This document shows, piece after piece, positions 1 through 8,932 of a stretch of 64,000 nt of DNA. Source of the stretch: Citromicrobium bathyomarinum (GTDB lineage Bacteria > Pseudomonadota > Alphaproteobacteria > Sphingomonadales > Sphingomonadaceae); the NCBI RefSeq assembly GCF_021021475.1, contig NZ_JAINWL010000002.1:682001-746000 (forward strand), written 5' to 3'. The notes beneath the pieces were generated by a model. The model was not told the DNA's origin. It saw nothing but the letters and a program-made list of their open reading frames with translations, and made no database searches. A program made the translations under genes and the position numbers. The stretch's first letter is position 1. Each line of letters begins with the position of its first letter.

Positions 1-1422
1 ACCGACGTCAACCGGACCTCGATCCTCTCGGGGCGGGCCATCCTGCGCGCGCAGCTGGCACCGGCCTGGACGATCGACCTCATCGGCCTGGGCCAGACCA
101 CCCGCGCGCAGGACAGCCAGTACGTCACCCGCAACCAGCCCGGCTACGACAGCGCGGCGCGCGTGCGTGAAGGGTCCGATGCGGAGTACCTGCACGGCCA
201 GATAGTGGTCGATGGTCGCATCGGTGCGGTGCGTCTGCGGTCCTCTACCGCAATTGCCGATCAGACCCTGGAAGAACGCTACGATGCGTCGACCGAGCAG
301 GAACAGGAGCGGTTGTTCGTCCAGCGCAACGAAACGCGGATGATCGCGCACGAAACGCGCCTGTGGCAGCCGATCGATGACCGGTTCGGGTGGGTCGCGG
401 GGCTGAGCCTGGTCGACAACCGTACCCAGCTCAACCGCAGCCTGCAGCAGATGACGCTGCGCGCGGCCACCACCGGCGTGCTCAACACGGTGACGGAAGC
501 GACGATCTATGCGGAAGGGTCCTACCGCCTGCACGACAATCTGATCGCGACTCTCGGCGCTCGCTATTCGCTGGTGCGACTGGGCGGCAGTGCGGAAGAT
601 GTCTCTGCTGCGCTCGCGATCGAGCGCGCGGCGGTGACGGCGAAGCGGGACCAGTCGGCCTTTCTTCCATCGGCATCGCTGATGGCCCGGCTTGCGCCCG
701 AAACCAGCCTCTATCTTCGCTATCAGGAGGGCTTCCGTCCGGGCGGCCTTGCGATCGAGGGCGAATTCGTCCGCCGGTTCGATCGCGACGACGCGCAGAC
801 CTTCGAGGTCGGCATCCGCCACGGGCGAGCGGGCCGCGATCCCTTCGATCTGGCGCTCAACCTCTCGTACACGAGGTGGAACGACATCCAGGCCGATTTC
901 ATCGATGTGGCGGGGCTGCCCAGCACGGCCAATATCGGCGATGGCAGGGTGTGGACGATCAGCGCGAGCGCAGGCGTGTACCTTACGCCCGAACTGCGGC
1001 TGACGGGCGGTGCCAGCATCAATCGCAGTTCCATCGACGAGCCACCCTTCAACCTTATTCTTCTCACGGGGCGCACGTCCCACGTGCCCAATATCGCGGA
1101 GTTTTCCGGGCGGCTGGGGCTCGAATATTCCCGTCCGATCGGCGCAAGCCTCGATCTCGATGCACGCGCGTGGGCGAGCTATGTCGGCAAATCACGGCTG
1201 GGCATCGGCCCCGAACTTGGCGATCTGCAGGGGGACTATCTCGACAGCGGGCTGACGCTGCGGATCGGCAATGATCGGATCGGCGGCACGCTTTCGATCA
1301 CCAATCTGGCCGACGCGAAGGGCAACCGGTTCGCCTTGGGCACGCCGTTTGCGGTCGTCCGCGCGCAGGAAACCCCGCTGCGCCCGCGTACCATCCGGAT
1401 CGGCGTCGACTTCGCGTTCTAG
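1..1422 (+). CDS. TonB-dependent receptor, 3' fragment
   Basis: The reading frame is open from the first base, so the 5' part (signal peptide, plug domain) lies outside the window; 473 residues are visible. They have the alternating aromatic/polar strands of a TonB-dependent outer-membrane beta-barrel, including a family-typical strand segment YLRYQEGFRPGG and a C-terminal strand ending in aromatic Phe (VDFAF). Such receptors import ferric siderophores, cobalamin or glycans using TonB energy; the substrate cannot be read from this part. An internal ATG at 163 is not the start, since homologous-looking barrel sequence continues upstream of it. A 93-base gap separates it from the autotransporter gene. 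Confidence 0.85.
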   Translation, partial: TDVNRTSILSGRAILRAQLAPAWTIDLIGLGQTTRAQDSQYVTRNQPGYDSAARVREGSDAEYLHGQIVVDGRIGAVRLRSSTAIADQTLEERYDASTEQEQERLFVQRNETRMIAHETRLWQPIDDRFGWVAGLSLVDNRTQLNRSLQQMTLRAATTGVLNTVTEATIYAEGSYRLHDNLIATLGARYSLVRLGGSAEDVSAALAIERAAVTAKRDQSAFLPSASLMARLAPETSLYLRYQEGFRPGGLAIEGEFVRRFDRDDAQTFEVGIRHGRAGRDPFDLALNLSYTRWNDIQADFIDVAGLPSTANIGDGRVWTISASAGVYLTPELRLTGGASINRSSIDEPPFNLILLTGRTSHVPNIAEFSGRLGLEYSRPIGASLDLDARAWASYVGKSRLGIGPELGDLQGDYLDSGLTLRIGNDRIGGTLSITNLADAKGNRFALGTPFAVVRAQETPLRPRTIRIGVDFAF

Positions 1423-1515
1423 CGGCTTGGCCGGGCGCGCGAGATTTTTATCGACAGGACCAAGGCAAGTTCCCGTCGGCTCCGTCCTCCCGTCTGACTC
1501 AAGACGGAGGAATGC

Positions 1516-4500
1516 ATGTATCGTTATCTTCTGGCCGGAACCGCACTTGCAGCTTTGGCGGCGCCTGCGGCGGCTCAGACCACGGTCGACGCGAAGCGGA
1601 CGCAGCCGGTTCGTACCTCGCAGCTCAAGGATGGGGCGGGCGACGATGTAAAGGTGACCAAGAACGGTTCGATCGAGCTGACCAGCGGCTCGGGCATCGT
1701 CGTCGACAGCGATCACGATGCGACCAATGAAGGCAAGATCGTCGTCACGAATGTCGATGGCGGGAGCGGTATCGAGACGACCGGCGACCGGCAGTCCGAC
1801 ATCGTCAACACCGGGACGATCACGGTTGATGAAACCTACGAGCCGACCGATATCGACAACGACAAGGATCTCGATGGCCCCTTCGCGGTCGGCACCGACC
1901 GGGTGGGCATCCGTATCCGCGGCAATCTGACCGGTAACATCGTCAACTCGGGCAAGATCACCGTCGAAGGCAATGATTCTGCCGGCATCTGGGTCGCCGG
2001 TGTGGTGGACGGCAAGCTGGTTCACGATGGCGAGACCGTGGTTCTCGGCGATCGCAGCGTGAGTATCGACGTGCAGGACGTAACCGGCGACGTGCGGCTA
2101 GCCGGAACGGTGTCGGCGAAGGGCGAGGATGCGATCGCAGCGCGCTTCGCAGGCGATCTGGATGGCACTTTGGTAGTGCAGGGCACGATCGTGTCGACCG
2201 GCTACCGCGCGGTGACCGCGCCCGCCGATCTGAGCAAGCTCGACGATGACGATGTCCTCCAGGGAGGCAGCGCGATCGTTATCGAAGGCGACGTGGCCAA
2301 GGGCATCCGCTTCGCAGTACCGCCTGCCGATACCGACAAGGACGACCCCGACGAGGACAAGGACGGGATCGACGACGCGAAGGAAGGCAGCGCCAAGGTC
2401 GTCTCCTATGGTGCCGCGCCGGCAGTGGTGATCGGCGCTACCGACAGGGACATCGCGATCGGCGCTCTGCCTGCGACCGGGACCGGGTTCGGGATCATTG
2501 TCGACGGATCGATCGCGGGTCAGGGCGTATATAGCGGGATCGACGGAAACGGAATGGTCGTTGGCGGGCGCGGCGGCAATGTCACGATTGCCGGCGGGAT
2601 TGCCGTTAATGGTTCGATCGCCGCGAGCTCGATAGACAGCAATGCCACCGCACTGCGTCTGGGGGCGGGAGCTTCGACGGCCGAATTGCGTAACGCTGGC
2701 ACCATCTCCGCCTCGGGCGGAGGCAGAGATGCGACGCGCGCGACCGCAGTTTCGGTCGATGTCGGGGCGAACCTCCCCTATGTCCGCAATAGCGGGACGA
2801 TCAAGGCGACCGCTCTCAAGGATACGAGTACGGCAATCGCAATCGTCGATCGCAGCGGTACGCTGCGTCTGGTCGAGAACAGCGGCCAGATTATTGCCAG
2901 CGGCGCGAAGGCCGATACGGGCCGCAACATCGCGATCGATCTGACCGCCGTGGTCGCCGGTGCGACCGTGCGCCAGACGGTGGTCGGCTCTGGCGCAGAC
3001 GCGCCGGGTATCAAGGGCGACATCCTGTTCGGCAGCGGGGAAGACAGGCTCGAACTGCTCGACGGAACGGTCGCGGGCGATGTGTCGTTCGGCGCAGGGC
3101 TAGATCGGTTCGTGCTGTCGGGCGATGCGAGCTTTGCCGGGAAAGCGAGCTTCGGTGGTCAGGCCGACGAGCTGACCCTTTCTGGCACGTCGGGCTTCGC
3201 GGGCACGGCCGATTTCTCCGGCGGAGCAGGCAAGCTCACGCTGGCCGACAAGGCCCTGTTCAAAGGGCGTCTGGTCGGCAGCGAAAACCTGTCGGTCATG
3301 GTCAACGGCGGCGCGCTCGATCTGACTGGGCCCACCACTCTTTCGACACTTGCCGTCGGCGCGAACGGCGTGGTCGTCACCACGCTCAGCAAGGATCCGG
3401 CTGCAGGCAGCGGGATCACCGTGACCGGCAATGCCAGCTTTGCAGACGGTGCAAAACTCAAGCTGCGGCTGACCGATATTGCCGAGGCCGAAGGCATCTA
3501 CACCGTCATCGACGCGGGTACGCTGACAGGCGCTGGATCCCTGAAGCCGGACGTCGCGCTGGTCCCCTTCATGTACAAGGCGCAGCTTGCCGTGGATCAG
3601 GCTGCCGGTCTGGTGAAGGTGGATATCGACCGCAAGGCGACCGACGAACTCGGCCTCAACCGTGCGCAGACGACCGCCTATGATGCGCTTTACGCAGCTC
3701 TGGCCGAGGATGACGACGTTGCGGGCGTCTTCCTAGGCATCACCGAGAAAGACCCGTTTCGCGCCGCCGTCGCGCAGACCCTGCCCGATCACGCGGGCGG
3801 CGCGTTCGACGGCCTGAGCCTCGGCATCCGGACCTTCGCGCGGAGGCTCGCGGAGCCGCAGGGTCCGTTCGAACGCAAGGAGAAGCTGAGCATCGTGTTC
3901 GATGCGGCGGGGTGGGACTCGTCAAAGGATGAAGGAGACACCGCGCAATACGACCTCGACGGTCTGGGTTTCTCTGGCGGTGCCGAATTGCAGACGGGGC
4001 TCGGCACCGTCGGTGCCACGGCCACCTGGCTGTGGAACCGGCACGATACGCTGGCCGACAACAGCCTCATCTCCAACACCTACGAAGGCGCGCTGTACTG
4101 GCGCGGGAAATGGGGCGCGCTGTCCGGCTTCGCCCGAGGTTCCTACAGTTTCGCGAACTTCGATGGGGCGCGCTATTTCAACGGCAAGGACGGCGATCAG
4201 ACCGTCACTCGGACGATGGACGGCGAGTGGTCGGGCAACGCGACCAGCTTCATCGCGGGTGTCTCGCTCGAAGCCGGATCGCAGTTCTTCTTCTTCCGGC
4301 CGTCGGTAACGCTCGACTATATCCGCCTAAGCGAGGACGGCTATGTCGAGACCGGCGGCGAGGCACTGAATCTCACGGTTGAAGATCGGACCAGCGATGA
4401 ACTCGCGGTCAATGTCGGCAGTGCCGTCGGTGTCGATCTGCTCGGCATGCGCAGGCGCGACAAGAACTGGCTGCGGATCGAGGCGGAAGGAGGATGGCGT

Positions 4501-4716
4501 GAAATCCTCTCCGGCGAACTTGGCGCGACAACCGCCCGGTTCGGCGACGGCGACAGCTTTACTCTGACGCCCGAGGAGCGAACCAGCGGCTGGTTCGCGC
4601 GACTGCGCGGAGTGGGAGGCGATGCTTTCTACACCATCTCGGGCGAACTTTCAGCGGAGGAGCACAACGACCAGATCGGCTATGCGCTGCGAGCATCGGT
4701 CAGCTTCGCAATGTAG
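1516..4716 (+). CDS. Outer-membrane autotransporter (type V secretion) with beta-helix passenger
   Basis: 1066 residues. A Sec signal peptide ending in AAPAAAQT is followed by a long passenger (about residues 25-760) rich in short N/G/T/D repeats of the type 'NSGTI', as expected for a beta-helix, and a C-terminal autotransporter beta-barrel (about 790-1066) ending in SVSFAM. Two acidic inserts (near residues 112-122 and 270-290: DNDKDLDG, DTDKDDPDEDKDGIDD) resemble calcium-binding aspartate loops. The start is the ATG at 1516, preceded by a GGAGG-type ribosome site (ACGGAGG, about 1504-1510). The role is probably surface display or adhesion. A strong terminator follows, so it is probably a single-gene unit. 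Confidence 0.85.
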   Translation: MYRYLLAGTALAALAAPAAAQTTVDAKRTQPVRTSQLKDGAGDDVKVTKNGSIELTSGSGIVVDSDHDATNEGKIVVTNVDGGSGIETTGDRQSDIVNTGTITVDETYEPTDIDNDKDLDGPFAVGTDRVGIRIRGNLTGNIVNSGKITVEGNDSAGIWVAGVVDGKLVHDGETVVLGDRSVSIDVQDVTGDVRLAGTVSAKGEDAIAARFAGDLDGTLVVQGTIVSTGYRAVTAPADLSKLDDDDVLQGGSAIVIEGDVAKGIRFAVPPADTDKDDPDEDKDGIDDAKEGSAKVVSYGAAPAVVIGATDRDIAIGALPATGTGFGIIVDGSIAGQGVYSGIDGNGMVVGGRGGNVTIAGGIAVNGSIAASSIDSNATALRLGAGASTAELRNAGTISASGGGRDATRATAVSVDVGANLPYVRNSGTIKATALKDTSTAIAIVDRSGTLRLVENSGQIIASGAKADTGRNIAIDLTAVVAGATVRQTVVGSGADAPGIKGDILFGSGEDRLELLDGTVAGDVSFGAGLDRFVLSGDASFAGKASFGGQADELTLSGTSGFAGTADFSGGAGKLTLADKALFKGRLVGSENLSVMVNGGALDLTGPTTLSTLAVGANGVVVTTLSKDPAAGSGITVTGNASFADGAKLKLRLTDIAEAEGIYTVIDAGTLTGAGSLKPDVALVPFMYKAQLAVDQAAGLVKVDIDRKATDELGLNRAQTTAYDALYAALAEDDDVAGVFLGITEKDPFRAAVAQTLPDHAGGAFDGLSLGIRTFARRLAEPQGPFERKEKLSIVFDAAGWDSSKDEGDTAQYDLDGLGFSGGAELQTGLGTVGATATWLWNRHDTLADNSLISNTYEGALYWRGKWGALSGFARGSYSFANFDGARYFNGKDGDQTVTRTMDGEWSGNATSFIAGVSLEAGSQFFFFRPSVTLDYIRLSEDGYVETGGEALNLTVEDRTSDELAVNVGSAVGVDLLGMRRRDKNWLRIEAEGGWREILSGELGATTARFGDGDSFTLTPEERTSGWFARLRGVGGDAFYTISGELSAEEHNDQIGYALRASVSFAM

Positions 4717-4793
4717 CCGGGCCCCAAGGTGTCTGGGATGGGTTCGGCAACCGGTCTAAAACCGCAAGTCCCCTGATGGACCGATCGGACCCT

Positions 4794-4833
4794 GAACCCG
4801 GGCGTCTCACCGGACGCCCGGGTTCTTCTTTTT
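4794..4833 (+). terminator. Rho-independent terminator after the autotransporter gene
   Basis: A perfect 13-bp stem (4794-4806 paired with 4813-4825, arms GAACCCGGGCGTC / GACGCCCGGGTTC) with a 6-base loop, followed by a T-rich tail (TTCTTTTT). Confidence 0.93.
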
Positions 4834-4857
4834 CGCGAGCTTCCTCAACCACCCATT

Positions 4858-4880
4858 GCAATTGAGAATAGGTTTCATTA
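4858..4880 (+). promoter_or_regulatory. Candidate Fur-like iron-responsive operator
   Basis: An AT-rich segment containing AATTGAGAAT followed by a degenerate second half (AGGTTTCATT), about 35-55 bases before the siderophore receptor start. The left half resembles Fur box half-sites; the right half is poor. Placement before an iron-receptor operon supports it; this is inference. Confidence 0.4.
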
Positions 4881-4913
4881 GCGGGCGGTCAGATTGTGTT
4901 CAGGGAGCCAAAT

Positions 4914-7028
4914 GTGAAGCCAATTTTCGCCGCCACGACCGCAACGCTTGCACTGATTGCCGCGTCGCCCGCGTTCGCTCAGGATGATTCCGCCGAGACC
5001 GGCGATCCGGGGAATGGGAACGATGAGCGTACGATCGTCGTCACCGGCGCGCTGACCGATTTCGGAGCGACCAAGTCCGACACGCCGATCGTCGAGACCG
5101 CGCGCTCGATCTCGATCGAGACCGCGCAGGATTTCGATGAAAAAGGCGCGCAGTCGCTCGACGATGCGCTGACCTATTCGGCTGGCGTCACCGCCGAGCC
5201 CTTCGGTTTCTCGACCCGCGGCGACTTCGCCAAGGTCCGCGGGCTCGCCGCGCCCGAATATCGCGACAACCTCCAGTACCTGTTTGGATATTACAACACG
5301 ACCCGGCAGGACATCTACACGCTGGAGCAGGTGGAAGTGCTCAAAGGCCCGGCATCGGTGCTCTACGGTGCGGGTTCGCCCGGCGGCATCATCAATGTGG
5401 TCACCAAGCGCCCCAAGGGCGTGACCGAGGGTGAGGTGCGGCTCGACTACGGCAGCTTCGATCGCAAGCAGATCGCGACCGACATCAACATCGCCATCCC
5501 CGGTGCCGAAGACGAGGCACAGTTCCGCTTCGTCGGCCTGCTGCGCGATTCCGGCACCCAGATCGACGAGGTCGACGACAACAAGTTCGTCATCGCCCCG
5601 GCGCTGACCTTGCACCCGGCCTCGGGCACCGAGATCACGATCCTGGCCAATTATTCGGACCAGGATTCGGACACGGCGCACCAGTTCCTCCCTGTCACCG
5701 GCACCCTGCTGCCGTCGGCCAGCGGCGAGGAAATCGATCCTTACGAATACATGGGCGCGCCGGGCTTCAACGCTTACGACACCGAAAGCTTCGCGCTGAC
5801 CCTGATCCTCGAACAACAGCTGAGCGATGCGTTCTCCTTCGAGGCGGTCGGGCGCTACGTCGATTCCAAGGCCGATTATCGCCAGGCGTGGATCGCGTTT
5901 CAGGGCAATGGCGTGCCGCGCATCGACGCCAATGGCGACGGCGCATGGACCTTCTACCTGGCGGATAACCGGAGCGAACAGCTGGCGCTCGACGCACGCG
6001 TGCGCGGCGAGTTCAACACCGGGCCGATCCGGCACGAACTGCTGGTGGGCGTGCAGACGCAGGACGTCTTCACCGATTCCGATACCGCCTACGTGTTCAA
6101 CGCGGGCACGCTCAACGTCTTCAATCCGCAGTACACGAACGCCCCGACGGTCGAGCAAATCCGCGACTTGCAGGTCAACGGCCCGCGCAACTACGTCGAT
6201 TCGACCGGCTACTACATTTCCGACCAGATGAGCTGGGGCGCGCTAGTCGCCAACGCGGGAGTCCGGTTCGACGATGTGACCAACCGGGTCGAGAACGGAA
6301 CGACGCAGAAGGACGATGCGACCAGCCTGAGCTTCGGCCTGCTGTGGCGCGGTCCGGCGGGTATCTCTCCCTATGTCAGCTACGCGGAAAGCTTCGAGCC
6401 GGTCGTCGGGGTCGACAGGATCACCAGCAAGCAACTCAAGCCGCAGGAAGGCCGCCAGTACGAGGCCGGGATCAAGTGGCAGCCGACTGGCATCAACGCG
6501 CTGGTCACAGCGTCGGTCTTCGATATCGAGGTTTCCAACCTGCCCAATCCCGCCGCGCTGGCGGGGGCCGACAGCCAGCAGGAAGGCATCTCGAAGATCC
6601 GCGGTGCGGAGCTGGAAGCCAACGCGCTGATCGGCGGCCTGCGGATCGACGGCAACGTCACCTATCTGGATGCGGAAGATCCCAACGGGCTGCCGCTGAC
6701 CTCGATCTCCGACTGGCAGGCCTCGCTCTTCGCGCTCTACAATTTCACCGGCGCGCTGGAGGGGCTGAGCTTCGGCGGCGGCATCCGCTATGTCGGCGGG
6801 AACGAGAGCAACGGCATCTCGGCGATCACCAATAGCCTGCTGACCTACCGTGTGGACGGCCACACGGTAGGCGATCTGTCGCTCGGCTACGACTTCGACC
6901 GGTTCAGCCTGCGGATCACCGCGCGCAACGTGACGAACGAGGAATACTACTCGGTCTGCCTGGTGCGCGGCGACTGTTATCCGGGCGAGAAGCGCAGCAT
7001 CAACGGCTCGCTGACCGTCGCGTTCTGA
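4914..7028 (+). CDS. TonB-dependent siderophore receptor (FhuA/FoxA-like)
   Basis: About 704 residues from a GTG at 4914, chosen because it follows AGGGAG (4902-4907) with 6-base spacing and opens a clean signal peptide (VKPIFAATTATLALIAASPAFAQ). An in-frame GTG at 4896 would add six residues. A TonB-box-like stretch (TIVVTG) is followed by a plug domain with the family signature EVLKGPASVLYGAGSPGG and INVVTKRP, then a 22-strand barrel. The C-terminus has the Cys pair CLVRGDCYPGE typical of hydroxamate-siderophore receptors, and ends in Phe. It forms an operon with two inner-membrane genes, the next one overlapping by one base, which fits ferric-siderophore import and reductive release. Confidence 0.9.
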   Translation: MKPIFAATTATLALIAASPAFAQDDSAETGDPGNGNDERTIVVTGALTDFGATKSDTPIVETARSISIETAQDFDEKGAQSLDDALTYSAGVTAEPFGFSTRGDFAKVRGLAAPEYRDNLQYLFGYYNTTRQDIYTLEQVEVLKGPASVLYGAGSPGGIINVVTKRPKGVTEGEVRLDYGSFDRKQIATDINIAIPGAEDEAQFRFVGLLRDSGTQIDEVDDNKFVIAPALTLHPASGTEITILANYSDQDSDTAHQFLPVTGTLLPSASGEEIDPYEYMGAPGFNAYDTESFALTLILEQQLSDAFSFEAVGRYVDSKADYRQAWIAFQGNGVPRIDANGDGAWTFYLADNRSEQLALDARVRGEFNTGPIRHELLVGVQTQDVFTDSDTAYVFNAGTLNVFNPQYTNAPTVEQIRDLQVNGPRNYVDSTGYYISDQMSWGALVANAGVRFDDVTNRVENGTTQKDDATSLSFGLLWRGPAGISPYVSYAESFEPVVGVDRITSKQLKPQEGRQYEAGIKWQPTGINALVTASVFDIEVSNLPNPAALAGADSQQEGISKIRGAELEANALIGGLRIDGNVTYLDAEDPNGLPLTSISDWQASLFALYNFTGALEGLSFGGGIRYVGGNESNGISAITNSLLTYRVDGHTVGDLSLGYDFDRFSLRITARNVTNEEYYSVCLVRGDCYPGEKRSINGSLTVAF

Positions 7029-7606
7029 TGGCGGGCGATGCGTCGATGTGGCTTGCCAGCGCGCTCGCAATTGCGGGCGTGGCTGTGCTGCGGGTGTCGT
7101 GGGGGCGGGCGAAGCGCTCGCTCCCCCTCAACCTTGCAGGTTGGGCGGCGCTGATTGCGGCGCTGGCCGTCGCGGATCGCGCGGCAGGCGAGTGGGGCAT
7201 CACGGTCGCCATCCTCGTCGCGACCGGCGCGGCCTTCGTCGCGCTCGCATTCGCGGCCACCGGGAAGGTGCGGAAGGGCCGGGCGAAAGCGGTCCGCACG
7301 GTGCATCGCGGGAGCGACGAAGCGGCCGGGCCCCGCCGGTCCGGCTGGCTGACCTTTCTCATCACCGGCCCGCTGGCTCTCGCGGCCAGCCTGTTGCTGG
7401 CGCTCGCGGTGCGCGCGCTGATCGTGGCATCGGGTGGGGCCGAGGCGGACGGCAATGTCGCCGTGCTCGCCGTGGTCCCGCTCGCCTGGCCCATCCTTGC
7501 CTTCGCGCTGCTGATGATGTCGCGCCGCCGGGCCCAATTGGGCTGGGTGCTTGGCATCGCCGCGCTTTCCGCGCCGTTTCTCATGTTGCAGGGAGGCCCG
7601 GCATGA
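7028..7606 (+). CDS. Small inner-membrane protein of the siderophore operon
   Basis: 192 residues with four to five predicted membrane helices (about 8-22, 38-50, 58-78, 112-135, 148-190) and a basic cytoplasmic loop around residues 82-105. I do not recognise a named family. Its start codon overlaps the receptor stop by one base and its end overlaps the PepSY gene by four, so the three are almost certainly co-transcribed and translationally coupled. Membrane proteins of this size are often found between TonB siderophore receptors and PepSY proteins; an accessory role in iron uptake is inferred. Confidence 0.75.
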   Translation: MAGDASMWLASALAIAGVAVLRVSWGRAKRSLPLNLAGWAALIAALAVADRAAGEWGITVAILVATGAAFVALAFAATGKVRKGRAKAVRTVHRGSDEAAGPRRSGWLTFLITGPLALAASLLLALAVRALIVASGGAEADGNVAVLAVVPLAWPILAFALLMMSRRRAQLGWVLGIAALSAPFLMLQGGPA

Positions 7607-8925
7607 CCTTCGCATTCTCAAAGGACACCGTCCGCAAGGCGATCTCGGCCCACTCCGCGCTGGGTCTGGTGTGCTGCGCGTTGCTCTACCTCATTTGCGC
7701 CACCGGCACCGCCATCGTGCTGTACGAAGAGTTTCAGCGTCTCGAACAGCTCGACGCGCCCGAGATGATCGCCATCGCCCCCGCCAGCGTCCAGCGCGGG
7801 ATCGAAAACGTGCTGGCGAGCGAGAAAGGCAAGCCGGCAACGACGCACCTCTATGTCCACCTGCCGAGCGAGGCCCTGCCGCGCACGACGATCACCACCG
7901 ATACGCAGGCCGTGCATATCGATCGCCAGGGTGAAATCTTGGTCCCGGAAGAGAATGCGTGGGCCGAATTCCTGCTGGCGCTGCATTATCGGCTCAACCT
8001 GCCGGCGCTCTACGGCATGACGCTGGTCGGCCTGTTCGGCGCGATGATCGTGGCGCTCTCGGTCTCCGGCATTGTCGCCCATCCGCGCATTTTCCGCGAT
8101 GCCTTCCGCCTGCGCGCGCGCCGGGGGGACGATGTGGCGACGCTCGACTGGCACAACCGGCTGGCGGTCTGGACGCTGCCCTTCGCGCTGGCGATCGCGC
8201 TCACCGGGGCGATGATCGGGCTTTTCTACGTGTCGGGTGGCGCGGTGGCGGCTGCGGCCTATGGCGGCGACAGCGAAGCGGCGCTTGCCCCGGTGTTCGG
8301 CGGCGAGCCGGAAGGCGATGCGACCCCGGCGCCGGTGCCCGACGTCGCGCCCGCGCTTGCCTACATGGAGCGCGAATATCCCGAGGTGAATCCCTATTAC
8401 GTCATCCTGCATGATCCGGGGACTGCCGGTCAGCACGTGCAGGTGATCGCGGAACATCCGCGCCGGCTGATTTTCGGCGAGTACTACGCATTCTCCGCAG
8501 ACGGCGAATTTCGCGGCACGGTGGGCCTGGCCGACGGCACGGTGGGGCAGCAGGTTGCCGCTTCGATGTACAACCTGCACTTCGGCAATTTCGGCGGGCT
8601 GCCGGTCAAGATCGCCTATATCCTCTTCGGGCTGGCGCTGACCGTGGTGGTGGCAACCGGCACCTTCATCTGGTTCGACAAGCGGGAGCGGCGGGGCCAG
8701 CGCTCCACCTACCTGCGGGCCGCGTGGTGGGGGCTTGTGGCGGGTGTTCCGCTCGGCCTGGTGGCTACGCTTCTGGCACGTTTTGCGCTGGGCAACGGCG
8801 CGCCCTTCGTGGCGATCTTCTGGGTGGTCTGCCTGATCGCGATCGCTGGGCCGCTGCTGCTTGCCCGGCGGACCGGCGCGCCCGCCGGAGCCCGTGCCGG
8901 CAGAGTGAGGGTCGCCGAAGGCTGA
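7603..8925 (+). CDS. PepSY-associated transmembrane protein (putative siderophore-iron reductase)
   Basis: 440 residues from the ATG at 7603, which overlaps the preceding stop as ATGA. Membrane helices near residues 18-40, 140-165, 190-215, 345-370 and 385-425 enclose a periplasmic PepSY-type region. Conserved features include an early S/AHSALGL helix, HYRLNLP, LDWHNRLAVW and ASMYNLHFGNFGG, with membrane histidines suited to haem ligation. PepSY_TM proteins paired with siderophore receptors (for example FsrB- and PiuB-like proteins) are linked to iron reduction or release in the periplasm or inner membrane. It ends seven bases before the convergent cobyrinate synthase gene. Confidence 0.85.
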   Translation: MTFAFSKDTVRKAISAHSALGLVCCALLYLICATGTAIVLYEEFQRLEQLDAPEMIAIAPASVQRGIENVLASEKGKPATTHLYVHLPSEALPRTTITTDTQAVHIDRQGEILVPEENAWAEFLLALHYRLNLPALYGMTLVGLFGAMIVALSVSGIVAHPRIFRDAFRLRARRGDDVATLDWHNRLAVWTLPFALAIALTGAMIGLFYVSGGAVAAAAYGGDSEAALAPVFGGEPEGDATPAPVPDVAPALAYMEREYPEVNPYYVILHDPGTAGQHVQVIAEHPRRLIFGEYYAFSADGEFRGTVGLADGTVGQQVAASMYNLHFGNFGGLPVKIAYILFGLALTVVVATGTFIWFDKRERRGQRSTYLRAAWWGLVAGVPLGLVATLLARFALGNGAPFVAIFWVVCLIAIAGPLLLARRTGAPAGARAGRVRVAEG

Positions 8926-8932
8926 AGTGGGC

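Noticed and set aside
4878-6158. Long minus-strand open frame opposite the siderophore receptor
   Set aside because: Composition (Val/Arg/Gly/Asp-rich, no domain) is that of an antisense shadow in GC-rich coding DNA; the plus-strand receptor is unmistakable.
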